From: Phycisphaerae bacterium
GTDB taxonomy: Bacteria; Planctomycetota; Phycisphaerae; SM23-33
Reading direction: 5' to 3'
Length of the DNA stretch: 64,000 nucleotides
Assembly (NCBI GenBank): GCA_030745875.1
Contig: JASLNT010000014.1
Coordinates: 1-64,000, forward strand
The notes under the pieces are model-generated. The model searched no databases. It saw only the letters and a program-made list of their open reading frames with translations, and was not told the DNA's origin. The position numbers were made by a program, and so were the translations under genes. This document shows positions 7,976 to 17,224 of this stretch, in pieces. Each line of letters opens with the position of its first letter. The stretch's first letter is position 1.

Positions 7976-9640
7976 ATGTACATGAGAGAATATCGCACGC
8001 ATTGGATGCAGTTGATCGTCGCGGGGCTGGTTGTGGCGGCGGTGTGGATGTGTCTGCCGGGGTGCAGGAAACGCCCGAGCGAGGATGTCGCCGAGATTCC
8101 GGAAATGAAGGTCACCGTCTCGAAGGCCACTACGTACTTCACCGGACCGCTCAATAAAAACGGCACGGTCAACTACGTCGCTGCATATAACAACCTCAAC
8201 GGTAAAGGGGTGACGCGAGACAACAACGCGGCGGTGCTGCTGCTCCGGGCGATCGGACCGGAGGGCATGCGAAACGGAAAGAACTATCCGAAGGCCGATG
8301 CCATCGAGAAAAGAACCCTCGAACTGCTCGAGATGAACGAGTGGTCCGAGAAGGGGAATTACTTCGTCGATGTTAACGATTATGTCAGCAAAGTCTTTCC
8401 GGATGATCCCGACAGTGACGAAGCCGTCGCGTTCGAGGAGCGGTTCTTCAAGAGTTACGATAAACTCACCGGCAGTTTGGTTCCGGCCGGCAGCAGGGAT
8501 CATCCGGAATACGCGAAATGGCTCGAGATGAATCGCGGCCCGTTGGCGTTGGTTACCGCGGCGAGCAAACGGTCACGCTATTTTGTCCCGGCAGTGTCAA
8601 GGTCCGATCCTCCGCGTCTCTTCGATAGTGTGCTCGGGGAGCTGGATCCGACGATTCGATGCAGGAAACTGACCATGGCGCTGGTAAGCCGGGCAATGCT
8701 CAAGGCCGGCGATGGCGACATTGTCGGCGCCCTGGCGGATCTGCTGACTGTCCACCGGTTGGCGAGATTGTTGGGCGAGGATCTTGTGATGGTCCACCTC
8801 CTGAGCGCAATAGGGGTTGACAAGAGTGCGTATGACGGCGACTTGGCGCTGATCGCCGGCGGGAAGCTTTCGGGATCTCAGGCGAGAGAGTATTTGAAGC
8901 AACTTCGGCAGCTCAAAGCACTGCCGGAATTTGCTGACGTCATCAACGTTGATGAGCGTGTGCACAAGATCGAATGCTTGATAATGAGCGGCCGTATCGG
9001 GCTGCCCATATTCGAAGAAGACGGTAAAACGCAGATGCCGGTCAATGTAGACTGGGATCTGCTTCTGACGACGTACAACCAACTGCTGGACGAATGCGTC
9101 AAGGCGCTTCGGCAACCGACTCTCGTGGAGGCCAGGACCGGGCTGGAGAAGATCAGGAAGCAGATCACCGACGAGGGCCTGATCGACGTCGAGGCGGTGA
9201 AGCTCAACATGAATAACCCTGATGAGACCAAAGCCGCAGTCGAGCACAGTCTTCGGCATTTCCAGAAGACGGTGGACAGGTTCGGGGTCGAGAACGTCGG
9301 AAAACTCAGCCGGGCTTTTGCACAGGAGGAGGCATATCCGAAGCAACATATCGAGAGGGCCCTGGAACTGTGGTATCGCATTCGCGCCAGGGCGGACCTT
9401 ACGCGGATATCGCTTGCGATGATCGCATACAAAGCCGACAAAGCCCAATACCCCGAAACGCTGGCGGCGCTCCGGCCGAAGTATCTCAAAGCGGCGCCCA
9501 AAGACCGCTTCACGGGTAAACCTCTGAAATACACTCGCAAGGGTGACGGCTACGTGCTTTACAGCGTCGGCAAGAACCTCAAGGACGACAGCGGTGATGA
9601 CGAGGACCGCAACGACATCGTAATCCGCATCGACCGCTGA
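7976..9640 (+). CDS. hypothetical lipoprotein
   Basis: MYMREYRTHWMQLIVAGLVVAAVWMCLPGCRKRPS signal/lipobox; long helical protein; C-terminal KYLKAAPKDRFTGKPLKYTRKGDGYVLYSVGKNLKDD, a motif typical of planctomycetal exported proteins. Confidence 0.75.
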   Translation: MYMREYRTHWMQLIVAGLVVAAVWMCLPGCRKRPSEDVAEIPEMKVTVSKATTYFTGPLNKNGTVNYVAAYNNLNGKGVTRDNNAAVLLLRAIGPEGMRNGKNYPKADAIEKRTLELLEMNEWSEKGNYFVDVNDYVSKVFPDDPDSDEAVAFEERFFKSYDKLTGSLVPAGSRDHPEYAKWLEMNRGPLALVTAASKRSRYFVPAVSRSDPPRLFDSVLGELDPTIRCRKLTMALVSRAMLKAGDGDIVGALADLLTVHRLARLLGEDLVMVHLLSAIGVDKSAYDGDLALIAGGKLSGSQAREYLKQLRQLKALPEFADVINVDERVHKIECLIMSGRIGLPIFEEDGKTQMPVNVDWDLLLTTYNQLLDECVKALRQPTLVEARTGLEKIRKQITDEGLIDVEAVKLNMNNPDETKAAVEHSLRHFQKTVDRFGVENVGKLSRAFAQEEAYPKQHIERALELWYRIRARADLTRISLAMIAYKADKAQYPETLAALRPKYLKAAPKDRFTGKPLKYTRKGDGYVLYSVGKNLKDDSGDDEDRNDIVIRIDR

Positions 9641-9705
9641 AGCATGCCCGGGCCTTACCCCACCAGGCCCGATTCGAGAACCGCGTAGTTAGCTGGGACA
9701 GAGCA

Positions 9706-9999
9706 ATGGTTAACGATGATGAGTCGCCGAAATCGGAACCGAATACTGACTACCCTTGGGGCGCTTGTATCGGGGTAGGCCTTATTGTGTTTGGGGCCAA
9801 ATCCGGATGGCCGTTCGGAATTGTGGCGACTGGAATACTCTTGACAGGCACTGTACTGTTACAGACTTCTCTGATTAGGGCCGTACACAACAGTGTGGTT
9901 GAACCTTCGCTTAAGAGGTACTGCGGCGCGTTCCTCTTTGGGATGGCTCTTGCTGCAATCGCTGTGGCTGGAGGTGTGGCTTTGGATATCTACCTGTAG
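9706..9999 (+). CDS. small membrane protein, hypothetical
   Basis: 97 aa; hydrophobic segments (YPWGACIGVGLIVFGAKSGWPFGIVATGILLTGTVLLQ, LFGMALAAIAVAGGVALDIYL). Confidence 0.5.
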   Translation: MVNDDESPKSEPNTDYPWGACIGVGLIVFGAKSGWPFGIVATGILLTGTVLLQTSLIRAVHNSVVEPSLKRYCGAFLFGMALAAIAVAGGVALDIYL

Positions 10000-10045
10000 T
10001 TCTCGGCTTTCGTAAGGAATGCCCCCGTGCTAACCGACGTTGCCG

Positions 10046-10129
10046 GGCTTCGCCGGGGTCGGCCCTTAAAACACAAAATAGCGACACCCAGATGCCTTGT
10101 TTACTGTTCTAACGGCTGATCCCAATTAC
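10046..10129 (+). repeat. 84-bp dispersed repeat, copy 2
   Basis: GGCTTCGCCGGGGTCGGCCCTTAAAACACAAAATAGCGACACCCAGATGCCTTGTTTACTGTTCTAACGGCTGATCCCAATTAC. Confidence 0.93.
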
Positions 10130-10232
10130 CCCATGTTTTCAGGAGCGCACTTACCGGCCTGATTGCGTGATAACGGACGTGCAAAATCTGTCGAAAAGAC
10201 CGAGAATGTACCTTGTACAGGAGATTGATGAG

Positions 10233-10697
10233 ATGTTGGGAAGCAATGAAGCAGACATAGGGACTCCTTGGGGAGTTATTGTTTGGACTGTCCTTATAGC
10301 TTTGGCGGTCGGTGCGGTATCGTGCAGCAAGACGGGCAATGCCAAGGGGGTCTGTCCACTGCGACAGATCTCGGAAGGTCGTACTAGACGGTCTGTGACT
10401 GTGACCCTTGTTGGCAACGGCCACGACATGATTCTGAGTCGTTTACGGGTCGCTGATACGACGGCCAGAGACGGGAAAGGAAACTCATTGACACCGGAGT
10501 TCTGGACTAACCCAGACAGCAAGCTTGGGCCTATGGCGCATATATCCGTAAGCACGGAAGGGACGTCCGTGAAGGATGTTACTATTGAAGCTCGCCTGGA
10601 GTATTGGGGTCAGCCAATTGCTCTGCATGCAGTCTTTAAATGCCGCGGACGCTATTCATGGGAAGTTACTCACGTGGGTATGCGGAATATGAAGTAA
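10233..10697 (+). CDS. hypothetical membrane/lipoprotein
   Basis: ATG at 10233 preceded by AGGAG; MLGSNEADIGTPWGVIVWTVLIALAVGAVSCSKTG hydrophobic segment with possible lipobox. Confidence 0.5.
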   Translation: MLGSNEADIGTPWGVIVWTVLIALAVGAVSCSKTGNAKGVCPLRQISEGRTRRSVTVTLVGNGHDMILSRLRVADTTARDGKGNSLTPEFWTNPDSKLGPMAHISVSTEGTSVKDVTIEARLEYWGQPIALHAVFKCRGRYSWEVTHVGMRNMK

Positions 10698-10698
10698 G

Positions 10699-10782
10699 GG
10701 CTTCGCTGGGGTCGGAGCTTAAAATACAGAATAGCGATACCCAGATGCCTTGTTTACCGTTCTAACGGCTGACCCCAATTAC
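10699..10782 (+). repeat. 84-bp dispersed repeat, copy 3
   Basis: GGCTTCGCTGGGGTCGGAGCTTAAAATACAGAATAGCGATACCCAGATGCCTTGTTTACCGTTCTAACGGCTGACCCCAATTAC; begins one base after the preceding stop codon. Confidence 0.93.
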
Positions 10783-10911
10783 GTCCAATTACCTCACTCT
10801 TGCGGGCGATCCAGGCGGATCGTGAGGAAAACATTTGTCTGTGCGCCCGAGGTATGTTCTATTGCACGCCGAAACCAGACCAGTGGACCCGGGTTGAACG
10901 GAGAACTTAGA

Positions 10912-12228
10912 ATGATGAAAGCTCGCTTGATAGCTATCCTGTCTGTCGTTGCGCTGGGATGCCTCCTGACCCAGGCGGTCGAGCCGAAGACGCCCAACGC
11001 TCCGAAAGCGCCGAAGGCGCCGAAAGCCCCAAAAGGCGCCGATGTCTACATCTTCACCTCGTTCAGGGACAACGGCCAGGACGGTCTGCACTTGGCGTAC
11101 AGCCGCGACGGACTGAAATGGATCGCGCTGAACGGAGACAAGTCTTTTCTCAAGCCGAAAGTAGGCGGAAAGCTCATGCGGGACCCGTGCATAATCCAGG
11201 GGCCCGACGGTTTGTTCCACATGGTCTGGACCTCAAGTTGGCGCGACAAGGGGATCGGGGTGGCCCACTCGAAGGACCTGATCACCTGGACCGAGCAGAA
11301 ATTCGTTCCAGTCATGGGCGACCAGGCCACAGCCCAAAACTGCTGGGCCCCGGAGATCATCTGGGACCGGCGCGGAAAGCAGTATGTAATCTACTGGGCT
11401 ACAACAATTGGCAAACTGGCCGACGGGCCGGAGAAGATCACAGGGCACCGGATATACTTCACCGCCACGAAGGATTTCAAGCAGTACTCCAAGACGAAGA
11501 TCTTTCTCGAACCGGGCTTCAACGTGATCGACTCTACGATCGTAGCCCACGGCGGGAGGTACGTGATGATACTCAAGGACGAAAGGAAATCGGGCAAGAA
11601 TCTCCGCGTGTCGGCAAGCGACAAAGTAACCGGCCCGTGGAGGCAATCGTCCGAACCGTTCTCGCCGAAAGGCCTCTGGGTGGAGGGGCCCACGTGCCTG
11701 AAGATCGGGGAGTTCTGGTATGTCTATTACGACGCCTACAGGAAGCACCGCTACGGAGCCATGCGGACCAAAGACTTCAATACCTGGGAAAACGTCACCG
11801 ACAAGCTCGAAGTTCCCAAGGGAATGAGGCACGGGACGGTCCTGACTGTCTCGGCTGACATACTGGACAAACTGCTGAAGAGCGAGCCGAACCGGCCGAT
11901 CGCTTTCGTCGGCGTGTGGGATCCTTACGCCAGCTACGACACGAAAATAAAGGACCGCATCGTAATGAAGCCCAGGCCCGGTTGCGGATCATGCCACGCC
12001 AGGGCGTCGCTGTCGGGCAATAAGCTGCACCTGATCGTGAATCACGGAAAGAAAGACGACCAGTGGACCATAGAGGGCAAGCCCCGGGGCGATGGTATGG
12101 TGTTCGAGAAGGGCAAGATTCGCATAGTCCTGACAGACCGCAAGCTGTCGGGCAAGTTCACAGGAAAGATGCACGCCAACATCCAACTCTCGGCGAGGCG
12201 ATCGGGGAAGAACGAGGCGACTGAATAA
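10912..12228 (+). CDS. secreted glycoside hydrolase family 43-like beta-propeller protein
   Basis: MMKARLIAILSVVALGCLLTQAVEP signal; PKAPKAPKAPKG linker; YIFTSFRDNGQDGLHLAYSRDGLKW and RDPCIIQGPDGLFHMVWT repeats. Confidence 0.75.
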   Translation: MMKARLIAILSVVALGCLLTQAVEPKTPNAPKAPKAPKAPKGADVYIFTSFRDNGQDGLHLAYSRDGLKWIALNGDKSFLKPKVGGKLMRDPCIIQGPDGLFHMVWTSSWRDKGIGVAHSKDLITWTEQKFVPVMGDQATAQNCWAPEIIWDRRGKQYVIYWATTIGKLADGPEKITGHRIYFTATKDFKQYSKTKIFLEPGFNVIDSTIVAHGGRYVMILKDERKSGKNLRVSASDKVTGPWRQSSEPFSPKGLWVEGPTCLKIGEFWYVYYDAYRKHRYGAMRTKDFNTWENVTDKLEVPKGMRHGTVLTVSADILDKLLKSEPNRPIAFVGVWDPYASYDTKIKDRIVMKPRPGCGSCHARASLSGNKLHLIVNHGKKDDQWTIEGKPRGDGMVFEKGKIRIVLTDRKLSGKFTGKMHANIQLSARRSGKNEATE

Positions 12229-12394
12229 CGGCAGGGCCAAACAACCTCGACATACTTATCGAGACAAGGCGGCTGGCTCGTACGATTTGTCCGGTCGGTG
12301 AAATGGGGATTGCTATGCTGAATTCACATCGAGACGCCACCGCCCCCGTCGCGGAGCTCAGGAAGGCCCGGACAAAACACCGGATGCGATCGCC

Positions 12395-13000
12395 CTACGC
12401 AGCCGTCGCTTCGTATTGACGGATAACGTCGTACAGCGCGTCGGCCGACTGCGCCTCGAGCAATTGCCCGCGAACCGACGACAAACCCATCATCCCCGTA
12501 ACGCGCCTTAGCACGCGGATGTGTCGAAGCGTCATCTCCTCCGGACTTATCAACATAACTACAAGCCTTACGCCCAGACCGTCAATGCTGTGGAAGTCCA
12601 CCGGAGTGGCGCACATCCCAACAGCCATAATCAGATCGCTGACCTGCGACGTTTTAGCGTGAGGAATCGCAAGCCCCCCGCCGACGCCGGTGCTTCTGGT
12701 CTGTTCTCTGCTGACGATCGCAGCAAGCACTTCATCCCTGTCTCGCAAGTCGCCTGACTCAACGAGCAAATCAACCAACTCCCGGACAACATCCTGACTG
12801 GTTGCGCCAACCAGCGGAACTTTGATGCGATCTGACGTGAGAATGTCGCCAAGCGCAACCGGCAGACACCGCTGCGGGCTCGGGGCCCACAATTCTCCCA
12901 GTCCCATAGTGTCCCGTCCAGCTACGTATCGTCTTTCCGCCGGCCAGGAACCGTGCTCTGCAACACGTCCTGCAATTGACTTGTTCGACTCTGAATTCAT
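12395..13000 (-). CDS. PTS EIIA domain protein (fructose/nitrogen type)
   Basis: GVGGGLAIPHAKTSQV phospho-His motif; LVELL/DRDEVLAAIVSREQ pattern of EIIA-2. Confidence 0.85.
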   Translation of the reverse strand: MNSESNKSIAGRVAEHGSWPAERRYVAGRDTMGLGELWAPSPQRCLPVALGDILTSDRIKVPLVGATSQDVVRELVDLLVESGDLRDRDEVLAAIVSREQTRSTGVGGGLAIPHAKTSQVSDLIMAVGMCATPVDFHSIDGLGVRLVVMLISPEEMTLRHIRVLRRVTGMMGLSSVRGQLLEAQSADALYDVIRQYEATAA

Positions 13001-13250
13001 GGCTCACTCTGTGCTGTCTGGATCAGGCGGAGCGGCGCGAATACCGCTGCATTTATCCTATCGGCGTATTGGCGTTGTAACTCCTCCCCATCTGGGGACT
13101 TTTGCGATTTCAGAATTCGACGAAACGCATCAAGTGGCGGCATATTCATCCGAAAACACACGGAAAAAGCTTGTTAACCACAAGCAACCAACATATCATT
13201 CACAGCGCACACACAGGTGGCCTACAAGTTGTACACAACTATCAACAGGC

Positions 13251-13296
13251 ACCCTGTATATTGTGCCTTGACTTTTACAGAACAAGATGTTAGGAT
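13251..13296 (+). promoter_or_regulatory. putative nrdJ promoter with NrdR-box-like element
   Basis: ACCCTGTATATTGTGC (13251-13266) resembles an NrdR box. TTGACT (13268-13273), 17-bp spacer, TAGGAT (13291-13296). Confidence 0.45.
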
Positions 13297-13639
13297 TATG
13301 TGTGGGTGTTATAGCATGTTGGCAAAAAAAAAAGTGCCTCAGAACATCACCCTGAATAAAGAGTTACAGATAATCACAACATTTGGCCTGTTTTTAACTT
13401 GTCGCATACCAGATGTAGTACTAAGATCACTACTCGTTGGTCGCATCGGATCATCAGGACGTTTGGCGAAGCCTTGAAACGGATTGGCAAATCGCTGGTT
13501 TGATAGAACGGTTGATGTAGAAAGGGCGAACGTACCCTTTCGAGTCGGTGTTGGGACGATTGCGTAGGCGAGTTCATTTATTCGTAATAAGTATTCTCAA
13601 AATTTTAAACTGTTCAACTGTTTTGACGGGAGAGTGGCG

Positions 13640-16600
13640 ATGGCGCACCAGGACTCAACAAGCTCTTCGGACGGCTCAAAAAGCTCAGAAGCAACTACGC
13701 GAACCCAGGTCAGGGGCAAGGGGTTGAAGATTCCGCAAGTGTTCTCCACTCCCGGCGTAGATCCGTTTGACGATGTCAAATGGGAGAAGTCCTCGGCGCA
13801 CATTACTGACGATCAGGGCGCAACGATCTTCGAGCAGACGGATGTCGAAAAACCGGCCGACTGGAGCCAACTGGCGACCACCGTTGTCGTCAGCAAATAC
13901 TTCTATGGCGAGCACGGTTCACCCCAGCGTGAAAACTCGATTCGCAACATGGTCAATCGCGTCACGCGAACCATCACCGACCTCGGCCAGGCCGGAGGGA
14001 TCTTCGCTGATGATGAGGACGCCGAACGATTCTACAATGAACTGACGCACCTGTGTGTCAACCAGTACGGCGCGTTCAACTCGCCGGTATGGTTCAACGT
14101 CGGGCTGTTTCATCAATACGGCGTGGAAGGCTCCGAAGGCAACTGCCACTGGAACACGGAAACAGACCAGCCCGAGCGCACGATGAGGAGTTACGAATAC
14201 CCGCAGGCGTCCGCATGCTTTATCCAGTCCGTCGACGACACGATGGAGGATATCATGCGTCTGGCCCAGGACGAAGCGATGCTGTTCAAGTACGGTTCGG
14301 GCACGGGTACGGACCTTTCCACACTACGTTCAAGCCGCGAGAACCTTTCGGGCGGAGGCACGCCCTCCGGCCCGCTGAGCTTCATGCGAATATTCGATCA
14401 GATCGCCGCGGTCGTTCGATCCGGCGGCAAGACGCGCCGCGCCGCAAAGATGCAGTCGTTGCGATGCGACCATCCGGATATCATGGAGTTCATCTCGTGC
14501 AAAATGGTCGAGGAGCGAAAAGCCTGGGCTCTGATCGAACAGGGATACGACGGCTCGTTCACCGGTGAGGCGTACGCCTCGGTGATGTACCAGAACGCCA
14601 ACCTGTCGATCAGGGTCACAGACGAATTCATGGACGCCGCGTTGAACGGCGGGATGTGGTCGACACACGAGGTTACTACGGGCAAGAAGTCCGTCGAGTA
14701 TCCGGCGGCCGAACTGCTGGGCCTGATCGCAGAGGGCACGCACATCTGCGGAGATCCGGGCATCCAGTATCACACGACAATCAACAAGTGGCACACCTGC
14801 GCTGACGACGGAGAAATATGCGCCTCCAATCCGTGCAGCGAGTACATGTTCCTTAACGATTCGGCGTGCAACCTGGCCAGCCTGAACCTGATGAAATTCC
14901 GCCGCGAAGACGGAACGATGGACACCGACCGAATGGCCGCCGCGGCCAGGGTGTTCATCATAGCTCAGGAGATCCTCGTTGACAGCGCGAGTTATCCCGG
15001 CGATAGAATCTGCACCAACAGTCACAACTACCGCCCGCTGGGGCTGGGCTATGCGAATCTGGGCGCCCTGCTGATGTCGCTGGGGCTGCCCTACGACAGT
15101 GACGAGGGTCGCGCAACGGCTGGAGCCCTTACCGCAGTGTTAACCGGATCGGCCTACGCCGCAAGCGCCGAACTGGCCCAATGCCTCGGGCCATTCGCGA
15201 AGTTCGAGCATAACCGCAAATCGATGCTCAACGTCATAAAGATGCACCAGGCCGCCGTTGAGGACATCGATAGCAACTCCTGCCCGCCCGCTCTGCTGGA
15301 TGCGGCCAGGGCGTCGTGGACAAAGGCGATCGACGCTGGTGAGAAGTTCGGATACCGCAACGCACAGGTCTCCGTGCTGGCGCCCACAGGAACTATCGGT
15401 TTCATGATGGACTGCGACACCACCGGTATCGAACCGGATATCGCATTGGTCAAGTACAAGCAACTGGCCGGCGGCGGAATGTTCAAGATCATCAATCAGA
15501 CCGTATCACTGGCGTTGCAGCGGCTTGGATACAAAGACGAGATTATTGACGGGATACTGACGCATATTAACCAGCATGACACCATCGAAGGCGCGCCGGG
15601 TCTCAAGAATGAACATCTGCCCGTATTCGACTGCGCCTTTAAACCCGCAAACGGAAGTCGCTGCATCCACCACATGGGTCATATTCGGATGATGGGAGCG
15701 GCCCAGCCGTTCATCTCCGGAGCGATCTCCAAGACCGTGAACATACCCAACGAAGCGACCGTCGATGAAATCGAGGGCGTCTACGTCGACGCCTGGAAAC
15801 TGGGACTCAAGGCGGTGGCGATATACCGTGACGGATCGAAGCGAATCCAGCCGCTGAACGTTTCGAAAGATGTATCCAAGAGCAATTCCAAGGCCCTTCA
15901 CGCTGAAGTAACCGGCATCAGCCAGGAACAGCTCGAAGCCGCCACGCGTAAACCGCATCGTCGGCGTCTGCCCGCGACCCGCCCGTCGATCACGCACAAG
16001 TTCTCGGTCGCCAGGCATGAGGGCTATCTCAGTGTTGGGCTCTACGAAGACGGCACGCCTGGCGAGTTGTTCATCAGCATGTCAAAGGAAGGCTCCACCG
16101 TTGGCGGAATGATGGATACATTCGCAACGGCGTTGAGCCTGTGTCTGCAATACGGCGTACCGCTGGAAAGTCTCGTGAAGAAATTCTCCCATCAACGATT
16201 CGATCCCCACGGTATGACTGACAACCGCGATATTCCAATGGCCAAGAGCATCGTCGACTATATCTTCCGCTGGCTTGGCTTGCAGTTCCTCGGCGAGGAG
16301 TACCGCAGCAAACACCTGCCCAAACGCAACGCGCCGAAGAACGCCGGAACCGAAACAAACAACAAAGCGATAGCGCCCGAGGCTGTCAAGGATGACGCAC
16401 CCTCGGAACCTGGCCGCGTCGGCAAGGCCTTGGACAAGGAAGTCCCCAGGCCCGCCGACGCACTTATTGACGTAGACGGATTCACCCCAGTCGCAAGGTC
16501 TGATGGTGACGCGACCGACGGCGCCTCAACCAGCACGGTCGTCAAGAAATCACTCAGATTGTCGGTGGGTTCGTCGCCGCAACGCGCGGCGGCGGCCAGT

Positions 16601-16732
16601 GAGCGAATAGACCGACAGTTCGAGCACTTCCAGGAAGATGCTCCAGCATGTGATGTCTGCGGATCGCTCACGGTTCGAAACGGGAATTGTTATAAATGCT
16701 TCAACTGCGGATCATCGCTGGGCTGCAGTTGA
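13640..16732 (+). CDS. nrdJ: adenosylcobalamin-dependent (class II) ribonucleoside-diphosphate reductase
   Basis: Class II RNR signatures: NSPVWFNVGL, ASACFIQSVDDTM, PCSEYMFLNDSACNLASLNL, APTGTIGFMMDCDTTGIEPD; C-terminal Cys cluster CDVCGSLTVRNGNCYKCFNCGSSLGCS. GTG at 13634 is an alternative start. Confidence 0.95.
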   Translation: MAHQDSTSSSDGSKSSEATTRTQVRGKGLKIPQVFSTPGVDPFDDVKWEKSSAHITDDQGATIFEQTDVEKPADWSQLATTVVVSKYFYGEHGSPQRENSIRNMVNRVTRTITDLGQAGGIFADDEDAERFYNELTHLCVNQYGAFNSPVWFNVGLFHQYGVEGSEGNCHWNTETDQPERTMRSYEYPQASACFIQSVDDTMEDIMRLAQDEAMLFKYGSGTGTDLSTLRSSRENLSGGGTPSGPLSFMRIFDQIAAVVRSGGKTRRAAKMQSLRCDHPDIMEFISCKMVEERKAWALIEQGYDGSFTGEAYASVMYQNANLSIRVTDEFMDAALNGGMWSTHEVTTGKKSVEYPAAELLGLIAEGTHICGDPGIQYHTTINKWHTCADDGEICASNPCSEYMFLNDSACNLASLNLMKFRREDGTMDTDRMAAAARVFIIAQEILVDSASYPGDRICTNSHNYRPLGLGYANLGALLMSLGLPYDSDEGRATAGALTAVLTGSAYAASAELAQCLGPFAKFEHNRKSMLNVIKMHQAAVEDIDSNSCPPALLDAARASWTKAIDAGEKFGYRNAQVSVLAPTGTIGFMMDCDTTGIEPDIALVKYKQLAGGGMFKIINQTVSLALQRLGYKDEIIDGILTHINQHDTIEGAPGLKNEHLPVFDCAFKPANGSRCIHHMGHIRMMGAAQPFISGAISKTVNIPNEATVDEIEGVYVDAWKLGLKAVAIYRDGSKRIQPLNVSKDVSKSNSKALHAEVTGISQEQLEAATRKPHRRRLPATRPSITHKFSVARHEGYLSVGLYEDGTPGELFISMSKEGSTVGGMMDTFATALSLCLQYGVPLESLVKKFSHQRFDPHGMTDNRDIPMAKSIVDYIFRWLGLQFLGEEYRSKHLPKRNAPKNAGTETNNKAIAPEAVKDDAPSEPGRVGKALDKEVPRPADALIDVDGFTPVARSDGDATDGASTSTVVKKSLRLSVGSSPQRAAAASERIDRQFEHFQEDAPACDVCGSLTVRNGNCYKCFNCGSSLGCS

Positions 16733-16971
16733 ACATCCCGCGTGGAGACGGGCGTCTGGCCGTCTCCGAGGTAATGGTGCGGCGCCCACGGAAGGGCGCC
16801 GGCTGAATGGCACGGATTGAGGCGCTGGCCGGCAAACCCGGTCGGCGCCTCAAAGAGCCATCCGATGATGTTGACGCCGGATCGCCTGGCGACAGGCGGC
16901 GATAATGTTCGGTGTGTACGTTCGTCGCGAAAGAGAACAATCGAAAAAATATCAGAAAAATCGGTTAACGC

Positions 16972-16999
16972 TTGCAGGCTGCAACCGCCGATTTATAAT
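16972..16999 (+). promoter_or_regulatory. sigma70-like promoter for candidate small RNA 2
   Basis: TTGCAG (16972-16977), 16-bp spacer, TATAAT (16994-16999). Confidence 0.6.
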
Positions 17000-17005
17000 G
17001 ACGTT

Positions 17006-17181
17006 TGGGTTATTTCAGGTCATAGTCTGTCAGGGTTCAGGAAAAACAGCCCAAACAGATCGACATGATATTGGTTGTCCGCTGCACCCCATTACATGTA
17101 GGTCTCCCTCCACCTGCATATTAGGGATGCGGCTTTGGGCGACGTTTAGGTCTCCCTCCGCCTAGGCGTCGCCATTTTTTT
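17006..17181 (+). ncRNA. candidate small RNA with C-rich-loop hairpins (member 2)
   Basis: ATGTAGGT-[CTCCCTCC]-ACCTGCAT (17096-17119) and GGCGACGTTTAGG-[TCTCCCTCCG]-CCTAGGCGTCGCC (17138-17173) followed by A and T7. Consensus promoter upstream; no convincing ORF. Confidence 0.7.
17138..17181 (+). terminator. intrinsic terminator (3' hairpin of candidate sRNA 2)
   Basis: 13-bp stem with 10-nt loop followed by ATTTTTTT. Confidence 0.85.
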
Positions 17182-17224
17182 GCGCTCATTCGACAGCCGT
17201 TGAGTTAGCAACCGCCACCTGGCA

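Noticed and set aside
7861-8172. Minus ORFs 7861-8172 and 10101-10424 ending in the similar peptide GNW[G/D]QPLEQ
   Set aside because: The shared peptide is only the translation of the 84-bp repeat; not a protein family.
7806-10782. Integron attC interpretation of the 84-bp repeats
   Set aside because: The size and gene+repeat spacing are suggestive, but I could not find consensus R''/R' core sites (RYYYAAC/GTTRRRY) at the ends, the gene segments are very unequal, and there is no integrase in the window. Kept only as a general recombination-module idea.
13170-13240. DnaA boxes upstream of nrdJ (TTAACCACA, TTGTACACA)
   Set aside because: Each has at least one mismatch to TTATNCACA; two near-matches in an AT-rich gap are not enough.
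13300-13640. Cobalamin riboswitch upstream of nrdJ
   Set aside because: Expected B12-box-like conserved elements were not recognised; only generic hairpins. A covariance-model scan would settle it.
17138-17181. Reading the sRNA 2 hairpin as a terminator of the minus-strand sulfatase
   Set aside because: The T tract is on the plus strand only; on the minus strand the stem is preceded, not followed, by the A/T run.
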